Shown: positions 33,102-42,757, counted from the first letter of the stretch. The stretch: 54,646 bases of DNA from an uncultured Granulosicoccaceae bacterium (GCA_937920585.1 CAKZSB010000111.1:1-54646), one strand, 5' to 3'. The notes: a model not told the origin generated them from the sequence alone. Numbers and translations are program-made.

Positions 33102-35033
33102 TCATACCAGGTCTGAGTGTGCAACAGATTGCCGAGTCCGTACACGGTGTCCGTTGCCGATATCGAGAAACTGAGTGCCCGAGTCTGCGTCCGGTCGAAA
33201 TTTGTCTGGCCAATTGGCGGGATCGGACAAGCCAGCGTTTCTCAGGGCATCGAAATCCAGCGGTTTAGTTGGATCGGGGTGCGGAACTGCCGCCAGCAGC
33301 GAGCGAGTGTAGGGGTGCATTGGGTTGGCAAACAATTGATCGCGACTTGCCATTTCGACAATATTCCCCCGGCACATCACGGCGATGCGATCTGCGATGT
33401 AGTGAATGACACCGAGGTTGTGGGAGATGAATAGATAAGTGAGCCCCAGTTCCTGTTGCAGGTCCTTCAACAGGTTGAGGATCTGGGCCTGGATCGAAAC
33501 GTCCAATGCTGAAACAGGTTCATCACAGATGAGTAGTTTCGGTTTGAGTGCCAGTGCCCTGGCGATGCCTATGCGCTGTCGCTGGCCGCCCGAAAAACTA
33601 TGCGGATAACGGCTGAGAAAACGCGGATCAAGCCCCACCAGGCGAATCAGTGATTGCGCCCATTCGCGTTGATAGTCGTCATCGCCAATGTTGTGAATGA
33701 TCAATGGCTCACGCAGGATATCGAATACTGTCATGCGAGGGTTCAAGGAACTGAACGGATCCTGAAATACCAGTTGCATGCGTTGTCTGAAGTCGATTAG
33801 CGGTTGCCCTTCAAGGGCGAGCAGGTCGATCGTCTCGCCTTCAGCGCTGCGGTATTCGATCGAACCGCTGTCGGGCGGTGTCGCCAGCATCAGCATTTTA
33901 CTGAGTGTGGTTTTTCCACATCCGCTCTCACCCACTAGCCCGAATGAATCGCCGCGATTGATCTGGAATGATACGTCTTCCACCGCCACGACTCGATTGA
34001 CAGCGCCGATGCCAAACAGCCCGGTTTTCCGGATGCCGAATGACTTGCCCACACCCTGCACAATCAAATGTGGTTCACCGATTAATTGTTGCGCGTTTGA
34101 GCCGGGATCGAGCATGTTGTCGATGGTGTAGTTTGCCTCGCGCACCGGCGTGAGCCGCTCGTCCGGCGTCATGTCGAAACGGGGAACTGAATTGAGCAAC
34201 GCCTGCAGATAGGGATGACCGGGGTTGCTGAAGATAGTGTCGACAGGACCACTCTCGGTAATCTGACCGTGATACATCACCACTACGCGGTCGGCAACAT
34301 TCGCAACGACGCCCAGATCGTGGGTAATGATCAGCACGGCCATGTTGAGTGCGGACTGTAACTCGTTGATCAACTGGAGAATGCGTGCCTGGACTGTTAC
34401 ATCCAGCGCGGTGGTAGGCTCATCGGCGATTAGCAGCGCTGGGTGGCAAACCATCGCCATGGCAATCATTGCACGTTGCCGCAATCCACCCGAAAGCTCG
34501 AAGGGGTACATTTTCATTGCCCGCGCAGGGTCCGGAAAGCCGACTTGTTGAAGCATTGCGCGAGTGGCATCCATGCCCTCGCTGTGCGAGAAGGGTCGGT
34601 GCAGAAACAGGGCTTCACTGATCTGATCGCCGATCGTGTGGACCGGCGATAGTGAAGTCATTGGCTCCTGAAAAATGATCGAGATACTACCGCCGCGAAT
34701 CGAGCGCATGCCGGCGCTGTCGCGATCCAGTTTGGCGATATCGATGATTCGATTGTCTTGCTGCGGATCGGCGAAGTTGATCGATCCCTGACTGATCGAC
34801 GCGATCTTCGGCAGGATGCCGAGTATCGCCTGAGCCGTCACAGACTTGCCTGAGCCCGATTCTCCAACCAGCGCGACGGTCTCGCCTCGCGAGATTGAGA
34901 AATTGATATCGCGGACAGCCTGAATCGTGCCGCCGTGGATATTGAAATCGACTGACAGGTTTTCAACCTGCAGCAACGGATTGTCGAGATTTACCTGGCT
35001 GATAGAACTGACCTCAAAGATGCACTTAGGCAA
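33102..35033 (-). CDS. Peptide ABC transporter ATPase, two fused NBDs
   Basis: A 643-residue protein with two complete ATPase domains. NBD1 has Walker A GESGSGKS, signature LSGGLRQRAMIAMAM and Walker B LLIADEPTTALD. NBD2 has GESGCGKTTLSK, FSGGQRQRIGIARAL and LLICDEPVSALD. Each ends with an oligopeptide-transporter C-terminal extension (GHPYLQALLNSVPR and MHPYTRSLLAAVPHPD). Fused DppD-DppF-like ATPases occur in YejF and GsiA. The TTG at 35033 is the best available start; no ATG lies close. It begins 47 bases after glutathione reductase on the same strand. Confidence 0.92.
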   Translation of the reverse strand: MPKCIFEVSSISQVNLDNPLLQVENLSVDFNIHGGTIQAVRDINFSISRGETVALVGESGSGKSVTAQAILGILPKIASISQGSINFADPQQDNRIIDIAKLDRDSAGMRSIRGGSISIIFQEPMTSLSPVHTIGDQISEALFLHRPFSHSEGMDATRAMLQQVGFPDPARAMKMYPFELSGGLRQRAMIAMAMVCHPALLIADEPTTALDVTVQARILQLINELQSALNMAVLIITHDLGVVANVADRVVVMYHGQITESGPVDTIFSNPGHPYLQALLNSVPRFDMTPDERLTPVREANYTIDNMLDPGSNAQQLIGEPHLIVQGVGKSFGIRKTGLFGIGAVNRVVAVEDVSFQINRGDSFGLVGESGCGKTTLSKMLMLATPPDSGSIEYRSAEGETIDLLALEGQPLIDFRQRMQLVFQDPFSSLNPRMTVFDILREPLIIHNIGDDDYQREWAQSLIRLVGLDPRFLSRYPHSFSGGQRQRIGIARALALKPKLLICDEPVSALDVSIQAQILNLLKDLQQELGLTYLFISHNLGVIHYIADRIAVMCRGNIVEMASRDQLFANPMHPYTRSLLAAVPHPDPTKPLDFDALRNAGLSDPANWPDKFRPDADSGTQFLDIGNGHRVRTRQSVAHSDLV

Positions 35034-35080
35034 TGCTGTTGGTGTCGCCCAAGGCAGAATACACCAGAGTCCGGTGCTCG

Positions 35081-36427
35081 TTAAGTAAGCGTAACCAGTT
35101 CCTCGGAGCTGGTTGGGTGAATGGCGATTGTGTCGTCGAAGTCGCGCTTGCGTGCACCCATTTTCACAGCGACCGCAAATCCCTGCAGCATTTCGTCCAC
35201 GCCCATTCCGATCATGTGGATTCCGACAACTCGCTCGTCCGGTCCTTCGACGACAAGCTTCATTGCGGTCTTCTGCGGATGTGGTGTGAAAGCGTGGTAC
35301 ATCGGGGTAAATTTGGTTCGATAGACCTTGACTGCGTCGGCGTATTTTTCGCGCGCCTGGGCCTCAGTCAGACCGACGCTGCCAATGGGCGGGTGGCTGA
35401 ACACCACTGAGGCAATATTTTCGTAACTGAGTTTGCGGTCTTTCATGCCGCCGAAGAGGCGGTCGGAGAGTCTTCGACCAGCTGCGATGGCAACAGGTGT
35501 CAACTGCGCGCGACCGGTGACGTCGCCGATCGCGAATATGTTTTCAACGTTGGTCGCCTGCCATTCATCGGTGGGAATATAGCCTGCCGAGTCGGTGTTA
35601 ACCCCGGCATTGTGCAAGTCCAGCCCGTCGGTCAGCGGTGAGCGGCCGATTGCCCAAATGAGCGAAGAAAAGCCGCTGAGTTTTTCGCCTGCGCGCGTTT
35701 CGATGTCGATATTGCCGGCACTGCCGGAAAGCGCTGATATTTCAGTGTTGTTCTGAATCTTCAATCCCGAGTCCTGCATCGCCTCGGTCAGGGTTGAAGA
35801 CAGAATTTCATCGAATTCGCGAAGAAAGTGCTCGCGTCGGATAATCAGCGTGACGTCACTTCCAAGTGTTTGCAGAACGCCGGCCAGTTCAACGGCGATA
35901 TATCCCGCGCCGACAACGGCTATTTTTTTTGGCAGTTGCGGCATTTCGAAAAAGCCGTCTGAGGTGATGCCCAGCTCGGCCCCGGGTACGTCGGGAACGG
36001 TGGGTTCGCCGCCCGGTGCCAGCAGGATGCGTTCAGCCGTGTACTGTTTGCCGTCGACGTCAACTGTGTGGGCGTCTACCAGTTTTCCGCGGCCTGTCAG
36101 GATGTCGATCGAATCCTTTTCGAGGTTGCTTTGGTAGATACCGTTTAGGCGTTCAATATATTGCTCACGGCGTTCGATGAAACCTGCCCAGTCGAAATGC
36201 TTTTGCTCGACCTCGAATCCGTAGCCCGAGCTGTTGGCGATGGCGTGTGCGGTGTCGGCCGCATGCCACATTATTTTCTTTGGCACGCAACCCCGATTGA
36301 CGCAGGTGCCACCGAGCCGATCAAACTCGACCACGGCGGCTTTGGCACCGTGCATGGCTGCGCGTCGAGCGCTCGCTATACCACCGCTGCCGCCGCCAAT
36401 TGCTATGAAGTCGTACTGGTAGGTCAT
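35081..36427 (-). CDS. gor: Glutathione-disulfide reductase
   Basis: A 448-residue flavoprotein disulfide reductase that reduces GSSG to GSH with NADPH. Visible are the FAD motif [17 protein letters not shown], the redox-active disulfide [13 protein letters not shown], the NAD(P)-binding [15 protein letters not shown] with an IIRRE segment whose arginines fit NADPH, the [16 protein letters not shown] region, and the C-terminal catalytic [10 protein letters not shown]. The ATG at 36427 gives the normal N-terminus; a longer frame to 36577 is not needed. It leads a probable operon with the peptide transporter. Confidence 0.94.
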   Translation of the reverse strand: MTYQYDFIAIGGGSGGIASARRAAMHGAKAAVVEFDRLGGTCVNRGCVPKKIMWHAADTAHAIANSSGYGFEVEQKHFDWAGFIERREQYIERLNGIYQSNLEKDSIDILTGRGKLVDAHTVDVDGKQYTAERILLAPGGEPTVPDVPGAELGITSDGFFEMPQLPKKIAVVGAGYIAVELAGVLQTLGSDVTLIIRREHFLREFDEILSSTLTEAMQDSGLKIQNNTEISALSGSAGNIDIETRAGEKLSGFSSLIWAIGRSPLTDGLDLHNAGVNTDSAGYIPTDEWQATNVENIFAIGDVTGRAQLTPVAIAAGRRLSDRLFGGMKDRKLSYENIASVVFSHPPIGSVGLTEAQAREKYADAVKVYRTKFTPMYHAFTPHPQKTAMKLVVEGPDERVVGIHMIGMGVDEMLQGFAVAVKMGARKRDFDDTIAIHPTSSEELVTLT

Positions 36428-36564
36428 AAATGGTTCTGCAGGATTCGATTTATGCTGCGAAGTGGTGCTCGCAGTCCGGGTTGCAGTGTAGCGTTCACGC
36501 CTCGAAGACGCCAGTTTCGTGGCACTGGCTGCCTGTGTCAGCTGTGATACGTGATTGGTTGAAG

Positions 36565-37479
36565 ATGTACAATGCAAGCAGTGCTTCTATAGTCAAAGAC
36601 ATGGTCAACGGTATTACAAAAAAGGTTGCAGCCAGGCTTGGTCACTACGCCAGATTGACCAGAGCCGACAAGCCGATCGGTGCATTGTTGTTGTTGTGGC
36701 CAATGCTGTGGGCGTTGTGGATTGCCTCGGCAGGCCATCCCGATATGAAAGTGTTGCTGGTTTTTCTGATTGGCACCTTTCTGATGCGCTCAGCTGGCTG
36801 TGCGATCAATGACTACGCTGATCGTAACTTCGACGGTGCTGTTGCCCGCACCCAAAACCGGCCTATCGTCAGTGGAGCGGTCTCCCCGACTGAGGCGTTG
36901 CTCGTAGCCGCTGTGCTGGCGCTGGTATCGTTTGCATTTGTTTTGACGATGAATCGACTGACGGTGCTAATGTCAGTCGTGGGGCTGGTGCTGGCCGCAG
37001 TGTACCCGTTTACAAAACGACTATTTCACGGGCCGCAGCTGGTGCTGGGGCTTGCGTTCGGGTGGGCAGTGCCTATGGTCTGGGCGGCGCAGTTGAACCA
37101 GCTCCACACGACTGCCTGGGTAATATATTTCGTCGCCATTTTGTGGGCAATCGCCTATGACACTATCTATGCGATGGTGGATCGCGAGGATGACCTGAAA
37201 ATAGGCATCAAGTCCACTGCCATACTTTTTGGCCGTCACGATGTAGCAATGGTGATGTCGATACTGGCAGCTGTGCTGGTTCTGATTGCGTGGGTGGGTT
37301 ATCAGGCAGGGCTCGGTTGGGTGTTTGCTCTGGGGTGGTTGATCGCGGTGGCAATTGCGGGTTTGCAGTTCACGATGATTCGTGGCCGCGTACCGGCCGA
37401 TTGCTTCCGTGCGTTTCACCTCAACAATCATCTCGGTCTGGCGATCTTTCTCGGCATCGCGCTCGACTACTTCATTTAA
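36565..37479 (+). CDS. ubiA: 4-hydroxybenzoate polyprenyltransferase UbiA
   Basis: A 304-residue multi-pass membrane prenyltransferase of ubiquinone synthesis. It attaches the polyprenyl chain to 4-hydroxybenzoate. The signature begins [20 protein letters not shown]; the first Asp motif is [19 protein letters not shown] and the second is [18 protein letters not shown], both needed for Mg-diphosphate binding. The start is uncertain: ATG 36565 or ATG 36601 (292 residues, nearer the E. coli length); neither has a clear ribosome site. It is divergent from gor and lies 44 bases before the GTPase pair. Confidence 0.95.
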   Translation: MYNASSASIVKDMVNGITKKVAARLGHYARLTRADKPIGALLLLWPMLWALWIASAGHPDMKVLLVFLIGTFLMRSAGCAINDYADRNFDGAVARTQNRPIVSGAVSPTEALLVAAVLALVSFAFVLTMNRLTVLMSVVGLVLAAVYPFTKRLFHGPQLVLGLAFGWAVPMVWAAQLNQLHTTAWVIYFVAILWAIAYDTIYAMVDREDDLKIGIKSTAILFGRHDVAMVMSILAAVLVLIAWVGYQAGLGWVFALGWLIAVAIAGLQFTMIRGRVPADCFRAFHLNNHLGLAIFLGIALDYFI

Positions 37480-37523
37480 TGACACGCGGTTGTGTTCACC
37501 TACCCGGATCAGCCTGAGTCTCA

Positions 37524-39266
37524 ATGCAGAAAATACTGTCCCAACTGATCGAGCAAACCGCAGAGGCGCTGCGCAGCGAGGGTCTTGAGTCTGAGCAGTC
37601 AGATGAGTTGCAGGCATCGCTGTCAAGCCTGGTGCTCGCCCGGACGGCGCTTATCAAACGGCAGCTGCGCGAACAGGCTGTGCTGCCCTTGCAGGTGGCG
37701 GTTGTCGGGCCAACCCAGGTCGGCAAAAGTAGTCTGGTGAACTGGTTGCTGGCCAGCGATCTCGCCGGCGCCAGCGCGAGGGCAAGTCATACCGTGCACT
37801 GTAGCGGGTATGCCATTGGCGAAGTTGCCGGGCAGAACCACGACAGCTGGGCGGAAAAAATTTTCAGCGACATGCATCGGCGCGACGGCAGGCATCTCGA
37901 TCGCCAGATAATCTCGGAGTTCTCGATAGACGCAGTGCCAGGCGTGGATCGTCTGCCATCATGTATCTTGTGGGATACCCCCGACTTTGATTCGCTGCAA
38001 TCGTTTCGCTACCGAATGGCGGTGTTGCAAGCCGTTGCACTGGCCGATCTGGTCGTTTTCGTGGTCAGTCCGGAAAAATACGCCGATCGCAGTGTCTGGT
38101 CGATGCTTGAGCAAATGGACCAGCTTGGCCTGCCGTGCCTGATGATCATGAACAAAACGCCGCATGCGGCTCGAGGCGAACTGGGTCAATCGCTGCGCTC
38201 AAAATACACCGCCAAAATCAGTGCGGTTGCCCCTGACATCGGATTTATTGACGAATTCCGGGGCGTTGGCGGACAGCCGGATCCAATCGATGTAGCCAAT
38301 GTCCTTCAGCTGGTCGCCGGGCGGGTGCAGCCGGTGGCGGATCAGCGGCAAAATCTGCTTGGATTCATGCGCGAACAATGGCCGCGCTGGACGGGTGCTG
38401 CGGCGCGCGAGCGCGATGCAGCACGTGAATGGGCTACCATGGTCCGGAGCGCTTGTGAGACATTCAGGCACGATTATCAGCGGGAGTATCTGGAGCACTC
38501 GCGCAAGGATGAGACGCTGCAACTGGCATTGGCCGAATTGCTGGTGTTGCTCGAGGTGCCGGGTATCGCCCAGCCCCTGATCCGCCTGCGTGGCATTGTC
38601 ACCTGGCCGGTTCGGCAACTGATGTCCCAAGTCGATTCAAAACGCGAGCGCGCCGAAACCGGCAAAAAAGACATCAGCGAGGAGAGTCGATTACTGACAC
38701 AAATGGGTGATCAGGCTGTCAACGTGCTCTCGTCATCGCTGGCCTCTCGGCTGATCGACGAAACAGACGAGCGCTGGTGGGATAGCCTGTCGGGGCGATT
38801 TACAGCCAGTCGCGATGACATCCAGGCTGATTATCAGCGTGCAGTAGATCAGTATCAGGAAGCGCTGCAGGTCGAGATTCGCAAGGTTGCGCGGGGGCTC
38901 TACCAGCAATTGCAGGAACAGCCGGCGACCCTGAACGGGCTGCGTGCTGCACGCGTATCGGCGGATGCAGCCGCGGTGGTGCTGGCGGTGAAGTCGGGCG
39001 GGCTCGGGCTTGCCGATCTGGTTATCGCCCCCGCTATGTTGTCTCTAACTACTATGCTGACTGAAGGTGCGCTCGGCAAATACATGGAGAAGGTTCAGGC
39101 AGATCTCAAAGCCCATCAGTTGTCGCAAGTGATGGAGACAATGCACAACCAGTTGCAAAAGCCTCTCGAGGCTTTGGCTGTGCAATCCGGCGCCAGCGGT
39201 TGGGCGGGTATAGCGGACGACATACTGGCAGAGGGACAGGCCCGGCTGGAGCGTGGTGATGTCTGA
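37524..39266 (+). CDS. Dynamin-like large GTPase, first of a tandem pair
   Basis: A 580-residue protein with an N-terminal GTPase domain: G1 GPTQVGKSS (62-70), G3-like WDTPDFDS (Asp151) and G4 NKTP (210-213), where the usual Asp of NKxD is Pro, so guanine specificity may be relaxed. The remainder is mainly helical, as in dynamin stalks, with a hydrophobic stretch near the C-terminus (GLGLADLVIAPAMLSLTTML) that could touch membrane. No close named family is recognised. Its stop overlaps the second GTPase by eight bases, so both products are probably made together. Confidence 0.8.
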   Translation: MQKILSQLIEQTAEALRSEGLESEQSDELQASLSSLVLARTALIKRQLREQAVLPLQVAVVGPTQVGKSSLVNWLLASDLAGASARASHTVHCSGYAIGEVAGQNHDSWAEKIFSDMHRRDGRHLDRQIISEFSIDAVPGVDRLPSCILWDTPDFDSLQSFRYRMAVLQAVALADLVVFVVSPEKYADRSVWSMLEQMDQLGLPCLMIMNKTPHAARGELGQSLRSKYTAKISAVAPDIGFIDEFRGVGGQPDPIDVANVLQLVAGRVQPVADQRQNLLGFMREQWPRWTGAAARERDAAREWATMVRSACETFRHDYQREYLEHSRKDETLQLALAELLVLLEVPGIAQPLIRLRGIVTWPVRQLMSQVDSKRERAETGKKDISEESRLLTQMGDQAVNVLSSSLASRLIDETDERWWDSLSGRFTASRDDIQADYQRAVDQYQEALQVEIRKVARGLYQQLQEQPATLNGLRAARVSADAAAVVLAVKSGGLGLADLVIAPAMLSLTTMLTEGALGKYMEKVQADLKAHQLSQVMETMHNQLQKPLEALAVQSGASGWAGIADDILAEGQARLERGDV

Positions 39267-40914
39267 GCAGGATGTACGTTCACTGATTGCGGATTCTCAG
39301 CACTGGTTTGCCGAGCTTGCGCGTGATGGTTGGGTCGCGGCCGTGCCGGCTGGATTGACTGAGCTAAGCGACGCCGGAACCGGGCTGTTCGACGAGGCCG
39401 AGCCGCCGCTCGTGGTCGGGTTGTTTGGTGGTACCGGTGTCGGCAAGAGTTCATTGCTCAATCGTCTGGCCGGTCAGGATGTCGCTCGGACCGGTGTCGT
39501 CAGACCGACATCCATGGAAATCACAGCGTTTTTCCACGAGCGCATCAATCTGGCCCATTTGCCTGCCGGGTTTCCCGATGACAACTTTGTCCAGGCCCGT
39601 CATCGCAGAGACGAACTGTCCAATGTCGTGTGGGTAGACATGCCCGATTTCGACAGCGACGAAACGCAAAATCGCGAACAGGTGTTGCAATGGCTGCCGC
39701 ATATCGATCTGCTGGTGTACGTCGTCACGCCGGAGCGGTACCGCGACGCGGCAGGCTGGAAGTTGTTGCTACAGGAAGGGTATGGCCACGCCTGGCTTTT
39801 TGTCATCAATCAGTGGGATCGCGCCGATCCAGTGCAATTTGAAGATTTCACAGCATTGTTGAAGAGTGCCGGTTTTGTGCAACCCAGAGTCTTTCGTACT
39901 ATCTGTTCCGGCGAGCAGCGTGTTGAGGATGATTTCCCCCGGCTGGCTGAGCTGGTCAGCGGTCTGGCGCAACGTAAGATTATCGAGCAACTCCACAACC
40001 GCGGTTGGCTGAGTCGTTTGCTTGAGTCGCAATCGCGGCTAAATACCTTTGCGACATCGCTGGAATATGATGCGGGCGGGTCGGCGATAGATCTGTGGCG
40101 AGAACGCTGGAGTGGATTTATCGACGAGACGATCGACAACCAACGGTTGGCCGCCCGGTCTTTTGCGCGGCAATTTGAGCCTGCGGCAGAGGAGGCGTTA
40201 TTCAAAAGGCTGATGGCACGTGGTGCTGATGACACGGCGCGTGCTGCCGTGCTTGCCGATGCAAGTAAGGTCGAGGATCTTTGGGATCAGTGGGCGCGCA
40301 CCAGGCTGCAAGGAATCATCGACCGATTCATATCAGAATTCAGCACGCACGGATTGGCCACCAGGCCGCTGAGCAAGTTGTTCACTGAGTTGCCGGCCCG
40401 GGCAGAGCAGCGAATCACCAGTCAGCTGCGAAATCGCCTCAACAAGACAGTGCGCAACCCGGGGCCGCGCTGGCGTCAGTTGAGCTTTAGATTGTGTAAG
40501 TACTTACAAGTGATCCTGCCGGTAGCTGCCGTTGTTTGGGCGGGCTGGCGAGTGGTCAGTGGCTTTGTGGCCGCCGGTGAAGACCCGCAGGCCTATGTGG
40601 GTTTCAATATTCTGGCTAATACAGTGATGTTGGCAGGACTGGGCTGGTTGTTGCCCTGGATAGCCAGTCAGGCGGTAAAGCCCGTTCTAAAACAATGGAT
40701 TGAGATTGATTTGCTCGATCAGCTTGGTGACGAGCTACGGCTGATCGGCGCGGAGCAGGAATCCGGCATTGAGCAGCTGGTGAACCAGCGCGCCGGACTG
40801 GAGCGGCAATTAAAGCAGTTTGAAGAGCAGACCAGCGCAATTTTTGAACGAGCCAGTTTGCTCGAAAACGAAGAATTGAACCAGTTGTTGCTGCCACATC
40901 CGTCAGTTGGCTAA
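39259..40914 (+). CDS. Dynamin-like large GTPase, second of a tandem pair, with two TM helices
   Basis: A 551-residue protein. The GTPase motifs are complete: G1 GGTGVGKSS (57-65), a G2 Thr in RPTS, G3 DMPDFDS (127-133) and G4 NQWD (184-187). A helical middle is followed by two transmembrane helices (about 413-435 and 450-472) and a C-terminal coiled coil (LVNQRAGLERQLKQFEEQ). The shared PDFDS motif shows kinship with the first GTPase. The ATG at 39259 has GGAG eight bases upstream and overlaps the previous stop; a GTG at 39253 is possible. Likely role: paired membrane remodelling GTPases, inferred. Confidence 0.82.
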   Translation: MSEQDVRSLIADSQHWFAELARDGWVAAVPAGLTELSDAGTGLFDEAEPPLVVGLFGGTGVGKSSLLNRLAGQDVARTGVVRPTSMEITAFFHERINLAHLPAGFPDDNFVQARHRRDELSNVVWVDMPDFDSDETQNREQVLQWLPHIDLLVYVVTPERYRDAAGWKLLLQEGYGHAWLFVINQWDRADPVQFEDFTALLKSAGFVQPRVFRTICSGEQRVEDDFPRLAELVSGLAQRKIIEQLHNRGWLSRLLESQSRLNTFATSLEYDAGGSAIDLWRERWSGFIDETIDNQRLAARSFARQFEPAAEEALFKRLMARGADDTARAAVLADASKVEDLWDQWARTRLQGIIDRFISEFSTHGLATRPLSKLFTELPARAEQRITSQLRNRLNKTVRNPGPRWRQLSFRLCKYLQVILPVAAVVWAGWRVVSGFVAAGEDPQAYVGFNILANTVMLAGLGWLLPWIASQAVKPVLKQWIEIDLLDQLGDELRLIGAEQESGIEQLVNQRAGLERQLKQFEEQTSAIFERASLLENEELNQLLLPHPSVG

Positions 40915-40915
40915 T

Positions 40916-41602
40916 TCACGGCGTGCGGGCCACTGCCCAAAGTGATATTTCGCGCGCTCCAGCCTTTCGCAACTGTTGAGCCAGTGCACGTGCCGTCGCG
41001 CCCGTTGTAACCACATCATCGACAATGGCGATATGTTTGTCAGTGAGTGACAAATTGGCTCGAAATGCCCCTTGCAGATTCTTTTCGCGCTGGGACGCCG
41101 TAAGTTTGCTTTGTGCTGGCTGGTCTTTGAGCCGGCTCACCGCGCCTCGCAGAACCGGGATCGGCAGAGATTTAGCCAGATGACGTGCCAGCAAGTCCGC
41201 CTGGTTGAAGCCCCGCTCGGCATAGCGATTGGGATGCAAAGGGACCGGAATTAGTGCATCCGGGCAGGGCGCCTGGCTGGCAGCGCGATTGAGTAGCTGG
41301 CCCACGATACGAGAGAACTTGAGGTCGCCTGAGAACTTCAATCGCTTCACCATATAGTCGATGGGAGGTCTGTAAAGATAGGGAACGATTGCCCTTGCGA
41401 AGCGTGTTTTTCTGCCGATACAGTCGCCACATAGGATGCTGGTTTCATCGATAGGCAATGGCTGGGCACAAGCGTTGCAGCAACGATCGTTCGGGGGCAG
41501 CATGTCGAGGCAGTCGGTGCACAGATCGACATCGGTAATTGCGGTCGAATCGCATAGTGCGCAGCTGGCTGGAATTAACAGATTGTTGAGTATGTGATAC
41601 AA
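40916..41602 (-). CDS. comF: ComF family protein (phosphoribosyltransferase-like)
   Basis: A 228-residue ComFC-type protein. A four-cysteine zinc finger in the N-terminus (Cys14, 17, 28, 31) is followed by a second cysteine set (Cys42, 45, 58, 61), then a type I PRTase domain with the PRPP-binding loop AIVDDVVTTGATARA. The family is needed for DNA uptake in competent bacteria, though many non-competent species keep it. It ends one base from the convergent GTPase stop. Confidence 0.92.
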   Translation of the reverse strand: MYHILNNLLIPASCALCDSTAITDVDLCTDCLDMLPPNDRCCNACAQPLPIDETSILCGDCIGRKTRFARAIVPYLYRPPIDYMVKRLKFSGDLKFSRIVGQLLNRAASQAPCPDALIPVPLHPNRYAERGFNQADLLARHLAKSLPIPVLRGAVSRLKDQPAQSKLTASQREKNLQGAFRANLSLTDKHIAIVDDVVTTGATARALAQQLRKAGAREISLWAVARTP

Positions 41603-41985
41603 CTAAAGCACCCAATATAGTCAATTTTGCGTATGGGGGATTTTGTGCTCAATGGTTACAAAACGCCGAGAATACGAGCTCTGCGGGGTTTTTTTGTTGT
41701 TTTCCTGCTTCAAAGTTGTGTTAAGATTGCGATCAGCCGTGTATGCTTTATGAAAATTTTGTCTCTCTCCAACTGAGTGCGGGATAAGGTCTACGTAGAG
41801 GCAAAAGGCCGCACGAAGCAGTGAGTGGGATACCCAACACGCGACTGTGGCTGCAAAGTGGCAGCAAAGTCTCAAGTGTAGCGTGCGTCTTTGCAAGCGT
41901 GGCCGGTGCCAAAAAATTAATGGGTTAGGCGAAACGCGTCAAACTCAACTTTTAACTAGATGCAATTGCAAATCGGAGTGATTCA
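41603..41985 (+). promoter_or_regulatory. 383-base gap with candidate promoter and structured leader of the OmpA lipoprotein gene
   Basis: This divergent gap has no credible gene. A sigma-70-like pair, TTGCGA (41727-41732) and TATGAA (41749-41754) with a 16-base spacer, would start a transcript with a leader of over 200 bases. Within it are a palindrome TCTACGTAGA (41790-41799), a hairpin TGGG-ATA-CCCA (41826-41836) and a two-tier stem, GACT/AGTC (41843-41846, 41868-41871) enclosing GCTGC/GCAGC (41850-41854, 41861-41865). GGAG precedes the ATG by about eight bases. I cannot match it to a known riboswitch. Confidence 0.4.
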
Positions 41986-42687
41986 ATGCAAATAAAACTC
42001 CTGTCTGTCGCCGTAACTGCTGCGCTGCTCTCAGGCTGTGGCACGTTCGCTGGTGGCAATTCTTCCGCAGAGGATCAACTTGAGGCTACCTCCGGCTATT
42101 TAGCGGACAGTAGCGGCAACGTGATCGCCAACGGGTCTGGAGACTGTACACGTAGCTCGAAGTGGTCGGAGGACACCCAGATTCCTGTCTGTGAAGGCAT
42201 CGAGGACGCTGCCTCGGACAAGGAAGAAGAGAAGACTGAAGAAGCACCAGCGGCCCCACCGCCGCCGCCCCCGCCGCCGCCACCACCTGCACCCAAGCCA
42301 GAGCCCACTCAGGCACAGGAACCTGCCAAAGTTGAGCGCGTTGTGCTGAGCGGTCGTGCTCTTTTCCCTTACGATTCAGCACAGCTGTCTCCTCAGGGCG
42401 AGCAGGAAATGGACACTTTGATAGACAAACTGACCTCCTATCAGGACATCGAACTGATTGACGTAGTCGGTCACGCTGACAGTCGCGGTTCACTTGAGTA
42501 CAACCAAGGCCTCTCCGAGCGTCGCGCCGAGACTGTGAAGGGCAAGCTTGAGGGTTCATTCCCGCAGGTGCCAATCTCTGCATCTGGTTTGGGTGAGACT
42601 GCACCCGTCGCATCGAACGAAACCGAAGAAGGTCGCCGGCAAAACCGCCGTGTCGAGATTCGGGTCGAGGCGATCACTGCCAACTAG
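41986..42687 (+). CDS. OmpA-family lipoprotein with polyproline linker
   Basis: A 233-residue outer-membrane lipoprotein. The signal peptide ends in the lipobox LLSGC (Cys18). A short N-terminal domain holds two cysteines (SGDCTRSSKW and IPVCEGI) that may form a disulfide. An acidic stretch and eleven consecutive prolines, then AP/KP/EP residues, make a rigid spacer. The C-terminal OmpA domain has VVGHADSRGSLEYNQGLSERRA and RQNRRVEIRV (quoted in parts), which bind peptidoglycan. It differs from the OmpA lipoprotein at 10079 in lacking a glycine zipper. A strong terminator follows. Confidence 0.9.
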   Translation: MQIKLLSVAVTAALLSGCGTFAGGNSSAEDQLEATSGYLADSSGNVIANGSGDCTRSSKWSEDTQIPVCEGIEDAASDKEEEKTEEAPAAPPPPPPPPPPPAPKPEPTQAQEPAKVERVVLSGRALFPYDSAQLSPQGEQEMDTLIDKLTSYQDIELIDVVGHADSRGSLEYNQGLSERRAETVKGKLEGSFPQVPISASGLGETAPVASNETEEGRRQNRRVEIRVEAITAN

Positions 42688-42712
42688 TTTGGCATAGCAG
42701 TACAGCAAGTCG

Positions 42713-42747
42713 AAAGCGGCAGCCCCCCTGGGGTTGCCGCTTTTTTT
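42713..42747 (+). terminator. Strong Rho-independent terminator after the OmpA lipoprotein
   Basis: A 14-pair stem (42713-42726 with 42730-42743, one G-T pair) closes a three-base loop and runs into seven T residues (42741-42747). It begins 25 bases after the stop codon. On the other strand its A-rich flank gives a weaker U tract for the convergent radC transcript. Confidence 0.92.
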
Positions 42748-42757
42748 ATGGCCGCAA

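Noticed and set aside
29003-35033. Assignment as the microcin C transporter YejABEF
   Set aside because: Gene order differs, the OppC-like permease has a long extra loop and the binding protein does not clearly match YejA, so only the general Opp/Dpp class is claimed.
41621-41896. 91-codon minus-strand frame in the OmpA leader region
   Set aside because: No ribosome site, skewed composition and it overlaps the predicted promoter and stems; no domain resemblance.
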